Part shown: positions 51,230-60,310 of the stretch, in pieces | How positions within the stretch are numbered: the stretch's first letter is position 1 | How the letters are laid out: each line of letters begins with the position of its first letter | Origin: Cohnella baijiui | Lineage (GTDB): Bacteria; Bacillota; Bacilli; Paenibacillales; Paenibacillaceae | Length of the DNA: 64,000 nt | Direction: 5' to 3' | Assembly: GCF_020731285.1 (NCBI RefSeq) | Contig: NZ_JAJFOW010000027.1 | Span: 29,972-93,971, forward strand | Translations under genes and position numbers: made by a program | Notes under the pieces: model-generated | The model's input: only the letters and a program-made list of their open reading frames with translations | What the model was told of the DNA's origin: nothing | Database searches by the model: none

Positions 51230-52072
51230 ATGGCCAAACCGATGCTGTCCGCCGCGAAGCTGCTTCTCATGATCGTCCTTGCGGCTATCGCGCTGCTGCC
51301 GATCGTCTGGATGGCGTTCGGCTCCTTCCGCGCGCACGAGGAGATTTTCAAGTACGCTTCGGACATGGATTGGCGGACGATCTTCCCGGTCGAGTGGACG
51401 CTGGACAACTACCGCGCCATTTTCTCGGACGAGACGAAGCCGTTCGGCCGGTTCATTGCGAATACGCTGCTCGTCGCCGTCCCGGTGACAGTACTGTCAC
51501 TGATCTTCAACTCGCTTGCGGCATTCGCGTTTGCGAAGCTCCGATTCCGCTTCAAAAAGACGATCTTCGCCTTCTTTCTGTCGGCGCTCGTCATTCCGGG
51601 CGAAGTGACGCTCGTGCCCAGTTACTTGCTCATGAGCGATTTCGGATGGATCGATCAATATGCCGCCTTGATCGTGCCGGCGGTCGTCTCGGTCTTCGGC
51701 GTCTTTTTGCTTGTGCAGTTTTTCTCGGACATTCCGCGGGATTTGCTGGAGGCGGGAAGAATGGACGGCGCTTCCTGGCTGCGCGTCTACCGTTCGGTCG
51801 TGCTGCCGGCCGCCGTGCCCGCGATCGTGACGCTGGCGGTCATCACCTTCCTCGGGCAGTGGGACGCTTATTTGTGGCCGCTCGTCGTCCTCAACGACCA
51901 GAACAAGATGATGCTGCAGGTGGCGATCGCGACGTTTTCGAACTTGCAGGTGACCGAGTGGGGGCGGATCCTCGCCGCCGACACGGTGAGTTCCCTGCCG
52001 ATTCTCGTCCTGTTCCTTTTCGTCCAGCGGTATTACGTGCAAGGCATCGCCATGTCCGGCATCAAAGGTTAG
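51230..52072 (+). CDS. Sugar ABC transporter permease, second subunit (MalG-like)
   Basis: 280 residues with six helices. External segment NYRAIFSDETKPFGRFIANTLL, the EAA loop LLEAGRMDGASWLRVYRSVVLP and a family C-terminus FLFVQRYYVQGIAMSGIKG. GAAAGGAGGG is about 8 nt before the ATG, 13 nt after the previous stop. It ends 37 nt before the next gene. Confidence 0.95.
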   Translation: MAKPMLSAAKLLLMIVLAAIALLPIVWMAFGSFRAHEEIFKYASDMDWRTIFPVEWTLDNYRAIFSDETKPFGRFIANTLLVAVPVTVLSLIFNSLAAFAFAKLRFRFKKTIFAFFLSALVIPGEVTLVPSYLLMSDFGWIDQYAALIVPAVVSVFGVFLLVQFFSDIPRDLLEAGRMDGASWLRVYRSVVLPAAVPAIVTLAVITFLGQWDAYLWPLVVLNDQNKMMLQVAIATFSNLQVTEWGRILAADTVSSLPILVLFLFVQRYYVQGIAMSGIKG

Positions 52073-52109
52073 CTAATCTACCGTAGACTTACAATAGGAG
52101 GAATGGCAA

Positions 52110-54152
52110 GTGGGAATGATCCGCTGGGAGGCCGCGTGGCCCGACCGCTTCGTTCGGGAAATTCGCTACGGCGCGATCGGAGGCGCGCAGCCGGAGGTTC
52201 GGGCCGCGCCTTGCGGCGACCGGACCATCCATTGCACGCTTACCTTCACGCTGGATCGGGCGGTCCGCCAGGACGACTGGCAGCTCAGCGTGGAGCCGGC
52301 CTTCGCGCCGACGTTCCACTGGGCGCCGCATTTGGCGCCGACGGACCGACACGTGATCGATCAGCACGCGTTCCGTTCGCCCGCGCTCGTCGTTCAGGAC
52401 GGGACGCGGACGCTGATTCTGGTTCCGGATCTCGATCTGCTCGCGGCGAAGCCGCCGGTGCGATGGTATATGGATCTGGACGCGCCGGGCAACCGGCTGA
52501 CGCTCGGGATGAGCGCCTCCCGGCCCGAGGAGCACGTGCTTTTCGTGCGGGAGCCCGGCGCGGTCTATCCCGCGGGAACGGTTCGGATCGGCTTTTATTT
52601 GATGACCTTCGAGGACGAGGCCGTGGCGGCCGATCCGTGGCGGCCGGTGCTCGCGTTCCTCTGGGAGCGGTGGGGTTCTCCCCGTTTCCGGACCGGCGCG
52701 CCGGCTGCGGCCCCGCTGCACGCGTACGTCCGGCACGCGTACGACTGGGCGTTTAAGCACTGGGAGGGGGCCGTCTGGCAGTCATTCGAGCTGGACGGAC
52801 GCCCCGTCGGCGCCTGCGCGTTTATCGTCGACGCGACGCAGAGCCCCAACTACCCGGGACCGCCGGACGAACGCGAGCCGCGCTCGATCTGGAATCAGGC
52901 GTGGTTCAGCTCGCTGCGCTCGGCGCAGGGCGTCTACCGGTACGCCAGGCGGTCGGGGGACGCCGAGCTGCGGCGGCGGGCGCTGCTCGCCAAGGAGCTC
53001 GCGCTGTCCGCGCCGCAGCGGGACGGCTTGTTCCCCTCGGTCATCGCCACGCGGATGGAGCGCGTACGTTTGGCGGACGGGACAGAGGTGAACCGGTCGC
53101 GCGGCTGGGAGGAAGCGGCCTGGGGCCATTCGAACCGCAATCCGCTGTCCCCGTGGACGCGGGGAGGCACGGCGCTGGAGGCGCCCTATCACCTCCTCGA
53201 CATGAGCTGGACGGCGCTGCTCATGCTCCGCTGGCACGAGGAGCTGGAGCATGACGACCGGCTTCTCGCCTATGTCCAATCGTACGCTGAAGCGCTGCTG
53301 GCGCTGCAGGACGAACGGGGCTACTTCCCCGCCTGGCTGGAACCGGAGACGATGCGACCGCTCCCCGAGCTGTCGCAGTCGCCGGAGACGTCGATGTCCG
53401 TCACGTTCCTGCTGGCGCTGCACGACGCCGTGCCGGACCCCCGGTATCGGGCGGCCGCGCTTCGCGCGATAGACGCCGTGCTGGCGGATATCGTGCCGAT
53501 CGGCCGGTGGGAGGATTTCGAAACGTACTGGTCCTGCTGCCCGTACGGCGCGGAAACGCTGCAAGGGCAGCAGGTCGCGCGCAACGGCATGTTCAAGCAG
53601 TGCAACCTGTCGATGTTCTGGACGGCGGAGAGCCTGCACGCCGCCTGGCTGGCGACCGGCGAACCTCGCTATCTGGCGGCCGGGGAACGGTGTCTGGACG
53701 AGCTGCTGATGACGCAGGCGTCCTGGCAGCCGCCTTATATTTACGTCGAGGCGCTCGGCGGCTTCGGCGTCATGAACGCCGACGGCGAATGGAACGACGC
53801 GCGGCAGAGCCTGTTCGCCGAGCTGATCCTGCGGTACGGCATGGCGCTTGACCGTCTCGAATACATCGAGCGGGGCGTCGCCGCGCTCCGGGCGTCCTTC
53901 GTTATGATGTACTGCCCGGAAAACGAGAAAACCCGCGAGCAGTGGGAAAAGGCGTTTCCCTTCTTCGGCGAGGAAGACTACGGCTTCATGATGGAAAATT
54001 ACGGACACGACGGCCGTACCGGGCCGGACGGTCTCGGGATGGGGCGCTTCACCATTTTCGATTGGGGCAACGGCGCGGCGGCGGAGGCGTATTTGCGCAT
54101 CCGGGACCGGCTCGGGGAGGAGCTGGAGCGACGGTACGGGATCACGATATGA
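52110..54152 (+). CDS. Uncharacterised 680-residue protein, possibly a six-hairpin-type glycosidase
   Basis: I do not recognise the family. There is no signal peptide or membrane helix, so it is cytoplasmic. The N-terminal about 200 residues look beta-rich; from about 210 the sequence is helical and Trp-rich (HAYDWAFKHWEGAVW, WNQAWFSSLRSAQGVYRYARRSGD, HLLDMSWTALLMLRWHEEL, SMSVTFLLALHDAVPDP, FETYWSCCPYGAETLQGQQ), which resembles the (alpha/alpha)6 barrels of glycoside hydrolases and lyases that process imported sugars. Candidate acid residues are numerous but no known catalytic motif stands out. The start is GTG at 52110 with AGGAGG 8 nt upstream. It lies in the sugar-uptake operon; the next start overlaps its stop. 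Confidence 0.8.
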   Translation: MGMIRWEAAWPDRFVREIRYGAIGGAQPEVRAAPCGDRTIHCTLTFTLDRAVRQDDWQLSVEPAFAPTFHWAPHLAPTDRHVIDQHAFRSPALVVQDGTRTLILVPDLDLLAAKPPVRWYMDLDAPGNRLTLGMSASRPEEHVLFVREPGAVYPAGTVRIGFYLMTFEDEAVAADPWRPVLAFLWERWGSPRFRTGAPAAAPLHAYVRHAYDWAFKHWEGAVWQSFELDGRPVGACAFIVDATQSPNYPGPPDEREPRSIWNQAWFSSLRSAQGVYRYARRSGDAELRRRALLAKELALSAPQRDGLFPSVIATRMERVRLADGTEVNRSRGWEEAAWGHSNRNPLSPWTRGGTALEAPYHLLDMSWTALLMLRWHEELEHDDRLLAYVQSYAEALLALQDERGYFPAWLEPETMRPLPELSQSPETSMSVTFLLALHDAVPDPRYRAAALRAIDAVLADIVPIGRWEDFETYWSCCPYGAETLQGQQVARNGMFKQCNLSMFWTAESLHAAWLATGEPRYLAAGERCLDELLMTQASWQPPYIYVEALGGFGVMNADGEWNDARQSLFAELILRYGMALDRLEYIERGVAALRASFVMMYCPENEKTREQWEKAFPFFGEEDYGFMMENYGHDGRTGPDGLGMGRFTIFDWGNGAAAEAYLRIRDRLGEELERRYGITI

Positions 54153-55834
54153 AGAAGCGCGGTTTTCGCTTCGGCGCGATCGGTCTCGCGGCCTTCTTGC
54201 TGCTGCTTGCCGCTTGCACAGAGGAAACGCGGCCGGCGGAGGACGGGATCGTCGTCCCGCCGGAGAGCGAATTTTTCGCGACGGTCGCGGTGGAGCCCGC
54301 GTCCACCTATCCAACCTTCAGCGACGGCGACCTGTGGCCTGCCGCCTGGTCCGACGACGATGCCCTGTACGCCGCCAACGGCGACGGAGCGGGCTTCGAC
54401 TTTGGCGCCGAATTCGCCGACATCGTCGTGAACCGGATCACGGGTTCGCCCTGGGACGGATCGCTGGACGGCGAACGGCTGGCCGCCGGCGACGCCGTGG
54501 GGCGCGTCTGGTCGGACCCCGCGCGCTACAACCGCAAGCCGACGGGGATCGTATCCGTGAACGGCGTCCTGTATTTGGCGGTTCAGGATTTGAACAAGGA
54601 CGAAGCTTCCGGCGACATCTTCAACGAAGCGCCCGCCGCGACGATCTACAAGTCGACGGATAAGGGCCGCACGTGGACGGCGGGCCCGGACGCGCCGATG
54701 TTCCGGGACCACGCTTTCACAACGATCATGTTTCTCGATTACGGCCGGGACGGCGCGGACAACCGGTTCGACGACTACGTGTATGCCTACGGGTTGGACA
54801 ACAACTGGCGGGATTCGTTCAACGGCAAGGTGGAGGATCCGACCCGGCTCTATCTCGCTCGCATGCCCAAGGACGGCGTGCAGGATGCGAAGACCTGGCA
54901 GTACTATAGCGGCGACCTGAACGGCAAGGCGAAATGGACGAAGCCTGGGGATCTCGCAGGACGCAGGCCGGTGCTTCGGGACGACCGCCGCGTCTACGCC
55001 GACCGGCTGACGGAAGGGCTGGGGGACATGTCCGTCCTTTCGCAGGGCAGCATCGTCTACAACCGGCCGTTGAACCGTTATTTGTACACGTCCTGGACGG
55101 AGTTCACGTTCGAATTTTACGAAGCGCCGAAGCCCTGGGGGCCGTGGAAACGATTTTACTCGGCGGATTTCGGGGAATACCCCTGGACGTCGGATCATAA
55201 CGGCGGCTACGCCACGGTCATCCCCTCCAAGTTCATCAGCGCGGACGGCCGCGAAATGTGGATGAACGCCAACACGTTCGTCGGCGGCGCGAAAAACTAC
55301 GATTTCTCGCTCCGCAAGCTCAAAGTGACGCCCTACCGGAAAACGAAGCCGGCCAACGGCAAGAGCGACGCCAATCTCGCTTTGCCCGCCTACGATCCGG
55401 ACGTCGCCCCCTGCGCGCGGACGATGGGCAACGGAGGCGCCGCGCTCCTGAACGACGGCGACAACGGCGCGTCGGTCGACAGCCGGAACGGCGAGCGCAA
55501 GACGGAGGATTGGTGGGGCTACGTCTGGCCGCGGGCGTACCGGATGAACAAGGTCGCGTTCACGAACGGGGATACGTCGCCGTCCGGCGGGTGGTTTGAC
55601 GATCTCCGCGTGCAGGTACGCCAATCGTTCCGGTGGGTGGACGTGAGCGGGGCCGCGATCTCGCCCGCCTACCCCGCCTCGGAGCAAGCCGGCGGCCGGA
55701 CGTATACGATCGCGTTCGACGAAATCGCAGGCGACGGCATCCGGATCGTCGGCAAGCCGGGCGGCCCGGACGCGTACACGTCCGTCGCCGAGCTGGAAGT
55801 CTACTACGCCGATTCCGGATCGGAGGACAAGTAG
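54149..55834 (+). CDS. DUF4185-like lipoprotein with C-terminal discoidin-like domain
   Basis: 561 residues. Signal peptide with lipobox LLAAC (Cys23). The main part (about 40-400) resembles DUF4185, a five-bladed propeller-like fold seen in secreted carbohydrate-active proteins: FSDGDLWPAAWSDDDALYAANGDG, IYKSTDKGRTW, YNRPLNRYLYTSWTEFTFEF, SDHNGGYATVIPSKF. The C-terminal about 140 residues look like an F5/8 type C sugar-binding domain (LNDGDNGASVDSRNG, WGYVWPRAYRMNKVAFTNGD, VAELEVYY). It probably binds or cleaves glycan at the cell surface before uptake. ATGA overlap with the 680-residue gene shows they work together. The catalytic role is unproven. Confidence 0.75.
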   Translation: MKKRGFRFGAIGLAAFLLLLAACTEETRPAEDGIVVPPESEFFATVAVEPASTYPTFSDGDLWPAAWSDDDALYAANGDGAGFDFGAEFADIVVNRITGSPWDGSLDGERLAAGDAVGRVWSDPARYNRKPTGIVSVNGVLYLAVQDLNKDEASGDIFNEAPAATIYKSTDKGRTWTAGPDAPMFRDHAFTTIMFLDYGRDGADNRFDDYVYAYGLDNNWRDSFNGKVEDPTRLYLARMPKDGVQDAKTWQYYSGDLNGKAKWTKPGDLAGRRPVLRDDRRVYADRLTEGLGDMSVLSQGSIVYNRPLNRYLYTSWTEFTFEFYEAPKPWGPWKRFYSADFGEYPWTSDHNGGYATVIPSKFISADGREMWMNANTFVGGAKNYDFSLRKLKVTPYRKTKPANGKSDANLALPAYDPDVAPCARTMGNGGAALLNDGDNGASVDSRNGERKTEDWWGYVWPRAYRMNKVAFTNGDTSPSGGWFDDLRVQVRQSFRWVDVSGAAISPAYPASEQAGGRTYTIAFDEIAGDGIRIVGKPGGPDAYTSVAELEVYYADSGSEDK

Positions 55835-55928
55835 CGAGAAACATAGGATGCGAGATTCGCGAGGCACCCGAGTGGACGGAGCAGGAACGGGAAAAACCGT
55901 CCGTACCGGCCTTCCGACTTCCCGCGCG

Positions 55929-55974
55929 AGAGAGCGCCTTCCCCGTTTGGGGCGAGGGCCTCTCTCTTTTTTTT
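55929..55974 (+). terminator. Terminator of the glycan operon
   Basis: GAGAGCGCCTTCCCC pairs with GGGGCGAGGGCCTCTC with small mismatches, followed by a run of about eight T. It closes the accessory block before spoIIP. Confidence 0.8.
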
Positions 55975-56084
55975 GCGATTCTACGGTTCCGGGGTTCTAG
56001 GGAATAGGCCCGTCTCATAGACTTTCCTATCCGCATCAAAAGAGAGAATCCCTCGCCAACGGGAGGGACCGGGAGGTTGTCATC

Positions 56085-57341
56085 ATGAAAAGGATTGTCG
56101 TGTCGATGGACTGGCCGCGCGTACGCGCGCGCTCCAAGCGCTTCCTGGCGACCGGCCGGGCCTACTTGACCTTGAGCCTGTGCTCGATGGTGCTGTTCGT
56201 CCTGCTCGGTCTGGGCGGCCTGCTGCAAAACGCCCTCGCCGCTTCGCCGATGCAATCGATGAAAGGCTTTGCGGCATCGGTGTCGGGTTCCTTTTTCACC
56301 TCGCTGCTAGGTATGGAATTGCCGCATATGGACAAGCCTGAGGAACAATCCCCGCTAGAGACGAAGCGGCTGGCTTCGTTTTTGCTCCGTTTCCTGACGG
56401 ATGTTAATCCCGACGATCCGAAAAGTCTGCTCAAGATGGAGATGCCCGGTGCCGGAGGAGACGACGCGGTGCTGTTCCGTCCCGGCTCAAGCGGCGGCAC
56501 GGACGCGGCGCCTGAGGACCACGGACCGCCGGCAAGCGCCGATCCCGGCGAGAACGGCTCGCCGGGAGACGGCGGGGCGGGGGGCGGCGGGCAGGACGAT
56601 CCTGCCGCGCAGCCGACGCCCGATCCGGAGCCGAGCGCTTCCCCCGCGCCGACCGGCCGGACGACCGGCGAACGCAAAGTCGTCTTCGTCTATCATTCCC
56701 ACAACCGCGAGTCTTGGTTTCCCGAGCTATCGCCCGGCACGAAGGATCCGAACTCCGGCAAGGTGAACGTCACCCTCGTCGGCAAGCGGTTGGCCAGCCA
56801 GCTCGAGCAGCGCGGCGTCGGCTCGCTTCACTCGAACAAGGACTACTCGTCTACGATCAAGGACTACGACTGGAACAAATCCTATAAATATTCCAAAGAA
56901 ACGGTCGCTCAAGCGATGGCGAACAACACCGATCTGCAATTTTTCTTCGACATTCATCGGGACTCCAAGCGCCGCAAGGATTCGACGGTCACGATCAACG
57001 GGACGGACTACGCCAAAGTGTTTTTCATCATCGGCGAACGCAATCCGCATTGGAAAGAAAATGAAGCCTTCGCCAGCCGGATTCAGCAAAAGCTCGAAGC
57101 GAAATATCCGGGCTTGTCGAACGGGATTTGGGGAAAGACGGCCGCCAACGGCAACGGCGAATACAACCAGTCGGTGTCGCCGAACAGCGTGCTGATCGAG
57201 GTCGGCGGCGTCGACAACACGCTGGCCGAATGCTACCGGACGGCGGATGCGCTGGCCAAGGCGATCGCCGAGATTTACTGGGAGGAGCAGGGAACGGTCG
57301 AAGCCGGCGCGGCTTCGCCTTCCCAGGCTTCGGCCGACTAA
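56085..57341 (+). CDS. spoIIP: Stage II sporulation protein P
   Basis: 418 residues. A short basic cytoplasmic N-terminus, a membrane anchor (about 27-50), then an external region with a Pro/Gly/Glu-rich linker (about 125-190) and the SpoIIP peptidoglycan amidase/endopeptidase domain (VFVYHSHNRESWFPEL with the catalytic His, FFDIHRDSK with a second metal His, VLIEVGGVDNTLAEC). Together with SpoIID and SpoIIM it hydrolyses septal peptidoglycan to drive engulfment. GGGAGG is 8 nt before the ATG. In B. subtilis it directly follows gpr; here 18 kb intervene. Confidence 0.96.
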   Translation: MKRIVVSMDWPRVRARSKRFLATGRAYLTLSLCSMVLFVLLGLGGLLQNALAASPMQSMKGFAASVSGSFFTSLLGMELPHMDKPEEQSPLETKRLASFLLRFLTDVNPDDPKSLLKMEMPGAGGDDAVLFRPGSSGGTDAAPEDHGPPASADPGENGSPGDGGAGGGGQDDPAAQPTPDPEPSASPAPTGRTTGERKVVFVYHSHNRESWFPELSPGTKDPNSGKVNVTLVGKRLASQLEQRGVGSLHSNKDYSSTIKDYDWNKSYKYSKETVAQAMANNTDLQFFFDIHRDSKRRKDSTVTINGTDYAKVFFIIGERNPHWKENEAFASRIQQKLEAKYPGLSNGIWGKTAANGNGEYNQSVSPNSVLIEVGGVDNTLAECYRTADALAKAIAEIYWEEQGTVEAGAASPSQASAD

Positions 57342-57356
57342 GAGGAGGGACGAACG

Positions 57357-57767
57357 ATGGGGCGCGATATGCTGAAGTTCGCGGTGTTCGCGGGATTGAT
57401 CGTGTTTGCCGTCATGTACGGGATGGAGCTGGCGAACAGCGGCATCAATACCGTCTACGGACCGGTGGACCGGAGCGGTGCGGCGTCCACCCGTTCGCCG
57501 CAGGCTTCTTCCCCGCCGCGGCAAACGGCGGACGGCGGCAGGAGCGACGGCCGCTACGCGGACGAGCCGCCGGGGCTCGCCGTCGACGGGGCGACGGACG
57601 CGGCGGACGGAGGGACGGCCGTCGGTCCGGACGGCTACGCGATCCCCCGCAACGACCACGAGCCGGCCGTGGACCGATTGGCGGGCAAAACGGCGGAGGC
57701 GCTGCAAAGCCTGTCCAAAGGCGGCATCCGCTTCATCGTCTCGCTGTTCGACAAGGTCGCCGGCTAG
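57357..57767 (+). CDS. yqxA: YqxA-like small membrane protein (DUF3679)
   Basis: 136 residues. One N-terminal helix (about 6-26), then an Arg/Ser/Gly/Asp-rich variable segment and a more conserved C-terminus with an amphipathic helix (LAGKTAEALQSLSKGGIRFIVSLFD). Its position right after spoIIP (15 nt gap, GAGGAGG as RBS) and the VMYGMELANSGINTVYG start match B. subtilis yqxA. Function unknown. Confidence 0.85.
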   Translation: MGRDMLKFAVFAGLIVFAVMYGMELANSGINTVYGPVDRSGAASTRSPQASSPPRQTADGGRSDGRYADEPPGLAVDGATDAADGGTAVGPDGYAIPRNDHEPAVDRLAGKTAEALQSLSKGGIRFIVSLFDKVAG

Positions 57768-58291
57768 CGCGCCCCTGTTGAAAGTAGCGGTCCCGCTTCC
57801 GGATGCAGGTTTGGGAAGAGCCGCATGGAAAGGAAGGTATGCGGAAATTCCGCTTGGGAAGACCTGTTTGCGGATATTCGCTTGCCGCGGCGGCTTGGAT
57901 CGGATATACTGGAAGCAATTCCGTTTAAAAGGGGAAATTTTGATGTCGGTATTGGTTCTGAACTGATCAATTGGATATGCCGTTCGAGGAAGTGCAAGTC
58001 AGGCCGCATCGCCCGGCCTGTTCGCGTGCGCTCCTGAGCGGTCTCTGATTGCCAGGGAAGAACCGACTCCATATTCCCCCTGCCGTAGCGGCGAGGACCG
58101 GGAATCGAAGTCGTGCTCATTCGGGCACGGCTTTTTTGCGCTTTGCGGCAACGCTCTGCCACCTGCAGGCCGCAAGCCGCATTGTCCCGGGCCGGGCGCG
58201 CCGTCCTCTCCGGAGGACGGACGTTCGCGGTCCGGTCCCGCCTCCGCCGCCGTCCCCAGGCGATAACCACATGCAAACGGAGGAATTCCCC
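57768..58291. other. 524-bp intergenic region before the MutS2-like gene
   Basis: No convincing gene. It contains a small hairpin CAGGCCG/CGGCCTG near 57990-58020 and a terminator (58110-58137). A weak TATACT-type -10 sits near 57904. The reading frame of the next gene is open through the last 240 bp but lacks any start with a ribosome binding site there. Confidence 0.6.
58110..58137 (+). terminator. Terminator downstream of yqxA
   Basis: GTCGTGC pairs with GCACGGC (one G·T) around an 8-nt loop, followed by TTTTTT. Confidence 0.65.
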
Positions 58292-60226
58292 TTGAGAAAC
58301 GATTCCCTGAACAAACTCGAATACAACCGCGTCGTCGAAACCGTCCTTTCCTATACGAGCACCTACATGGGTCGCCGGCTGGCGGAGCGGCTGCGGCCGT
58401 CGACGGAGCCTTCCGTCATCGCGGGCCGCCTGAGCGAAACCGAAGAGACGCGACAGCTCATCGCCAAAGGCATGCACGTTCCGCTCCCCTCGATGGAGGG
58501 GATGGAGGAGCTGCTTGCCCTGCTCGGCACCGGCTACGTGCTGTCCGAGACGCAGTTCGGCCAGCTGGCAACCTTCGTCCGCAGCTGCGGGCAGCTCCAG
58601 CGCTTCATGGCGGGCAAGCGCGACGCCGCGCCGGTCGCGGCCGCTTACGCCGCGTCGATGCACGATCTCGCAGGTCTGCTGCGGGACATCGAAGCGAGCG
58701 TCGACCGGGGCCGCATCCTGGACGGCGCGAGTCCCGAGCTGTCGCGCATCCGCCGGCGGCTGCGGGTGGCGGAGGACAAACTGCAGCGGCGGCTGGAATC
58801 GCTCCTGTCCCGCTATGCCGACTTGCTTCAGGAGCGACTCGTGAGCCAGCGCGGCGGCAGATACGTGCTCCCGGTCAAAAAGGAGCACCGCCGGCGGGTT
58901 CCCGGCAGCGTGCTGGACGAATCGTCGAGCGGCCAAACCGTGTTCGTCGAGCCGGCGGAGACGGGCGCCCTGCAGATGGATCTCGCCGCCCTTCAGGCAG
59001 AGGAGCAGCGCGAGGAGCTGCAGATTCTCGCCAACCTGACCGGCGAAGCGGAGCGGTATCAGCACGAACTGTCGATCAACGCCGAGACGGTCGGCCATTA
59101 CGACTTTCTGCTTGCCAAAGCGAAGTGGGCGCTCGCGCTGGACGCGCGGCCGGCGTCGCTCAGCGCGGACGGCACGTTCGCGCTGAAGGCGGCGCGCCAT
59201 CCGTTCCTTGCGGGCCGGCCGGTGCCGCTCGACGTCGCGGTGGACGGCTCGTACCGCTCGCTCCTCATCACGGGCCCGAACACCGGCGGCAAAACGGTCG
59301 CCCTGAAGACGGTCGGCCTGCTCACGCTCATGGCCCAGTCCGGGCTGCTCATCCCGGCGGCCGCGGGCAGCACGGTGGCGGTCTACCGGGCGGTCGAGGC
59401 CGACATCGGCGACGGTCAGAGCCTCGACCGTTCGCTCAGCACGTTTTCGTCGCACATCCGCAACGTGATCGACATTTTGTCGGCGGCAGACGCCGAGACG
59501 CTTGTGCTGCTTGACGAGCTGGCGACCGGCACCGATCCCGGCGAAGGCGTCGGCCTGTCGATCGCCGTTCTCGAGGAGCTCCATCGGCGCGGCGCCGTCG
59601 TGCTCGCCACGACGCACTTTAACGAGATCAAAGCTTACGCGGGCGCGACGCCGGGCTTCCGCAACGCGCGGATGGCGTTCGACGAGGACTCGCTGCAGCC
59701 GCTATACCGGCTCGACATGGGCGAGGCGGGCGACAGCTACGCCTTCGTCATCGCGCGCAAGCTGGGCATCGACGAGACGATCGTGGAGCGGGCGCGCGTC
59801 ATCGCCGACGGCCTGCGAGCCGGACGGGCGGGAGCTACGGCGCCCGTCATTCCGCCCGCGCCTCCCCGGGAGAACGTCGCCGCGAAGCCGCGACTCGCGC
59901 CGCCGGCGCCGAAGCGGGGGACGGGAACCGCGCGGCCGGAGGAGGCGCTGCAGGTCGGCGACGTCGTCTGGATTCCCGCGATGAATCGTCCGGCCGTCGT
60001 CTACAAGACGCCCGACGAACGAGGCAACCTCGTCGTGCACAGCCGGGGGGAGAAGCTCACGCTGAACCGGAAGCGGGTGCGCCGTTATATCGAGAGCAAG
60101 CATCTGTACCCCGACGATTACGACATGGACATCGTGTTCGAGACGATCGAGAACCGCAAAAAGCGAAAGATCATGAGCAAGCGCCACGTCGAAGGCCTCG
60201 CGATCGAGAAGCCGGGCGAGGATTGA
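58292..60226 (+). CDS. MutS2-like ATPase lacking the Smr nuclease domain
   Basis: 644 residues. MutS-family core (about 1-320, with the lever/clamp helices VRSCGQLQRFMAGKRD.. and the conserved SSGQTVFVEPAETG), then the ABC-type ATPase: Walker A TGPNTGGKT (about 328-336), signature DGQSLDRSLSTFSSHI, Walker B LVLLDELATGTDPGEG (about 405) and the ATTHFNEIKAYA switch. The C-terminal part has a KOW-like VGDVVWIPAMNRPAVVY but ends near ENRKKRKIMSKRHVEG with no Smr domain, unlike B. subtilis MutS2 (785 residues). The start is TTG at 58292, with GGAGG 8 nt upstream; an ATG at 58271 has no RBS. It may act on stalled ribosomes or recombination intermediates, like its relatives. Confidence 0.88.
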   Translation: MRNDSLNKLEYNRVVETVLSYTSTYMGRRLAERLRPSTEPSVIAGRLSETEETRQLIAKGMHVPLPSMEGMEELLALLGTGYVLSETQFGQLATFVRSCGQLQRFMAGKRDAAPVAAAYAASMHDLAGLLRDIEASVDRGRILDGASPELSRIRRRLRVAEDKLQRRLESLLSRYADLLQERLVSQRGGRYVLPVKKEHRRRVPGSVLDESSSGQTVFVEPAETGALQMDLAALQAEEQREELQILANLTGEAERYQHELSINAETVGHYDFLLAKAKWALALDARPASLSADGTFALKAARHPFLAGRPVPLDVAVDGSYRSLLITGPNTGGKTVALKTVGLLTLMAQSGLLIPAAAGSTVAVYRAVEADIGDGQSLDRSLSTFSSHIRNVIDILSAADAETLVLLDELATGTDPGEGVGLSIAVLEELHRRGAVVLATTHFNEIKAYAGATPGFRNARMAFDEDSLQPLYRLDMGEAGDSYAFVIARKLGIDETIVERARVIADGLRAGRAGATAPVIPPAPPRENVAAKPRLAPPAPKRGTGTARPEEALQVGDVVWIPAMNRPAVVYKTPDERGNLVVHSRGEKLTLNRKRVRRYIESKHLYPDDYDMDIVFETIENRKKRKIMSKRHVEGLAIEKPGED

Positions 60227-60230
60227 TTCG

Positions 60231-60259
60231 TTGATGCTCCGGGCTCCGCCTGATATAAT
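60231..60259 (+). promoter_or_regulatory. Sigma-A promoter of lepA
   Basis: TTGATG, 17-nt spacer, perfect TATAAT, 51 nt before the lepA start. Confidence 0.75.
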
Positions 60260-60310
60260 AGATGGGATAGCCACATGACGCAGGTTTCGGTGGAGGTAAG
60301 GAAACGACAG

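Noticed and set aside
55990..56045. Sigma-E-type promoter for spoIIP (CATAGACT)
   Set aside because: The -10-like word is present, but no -35 at the required distance could be found.
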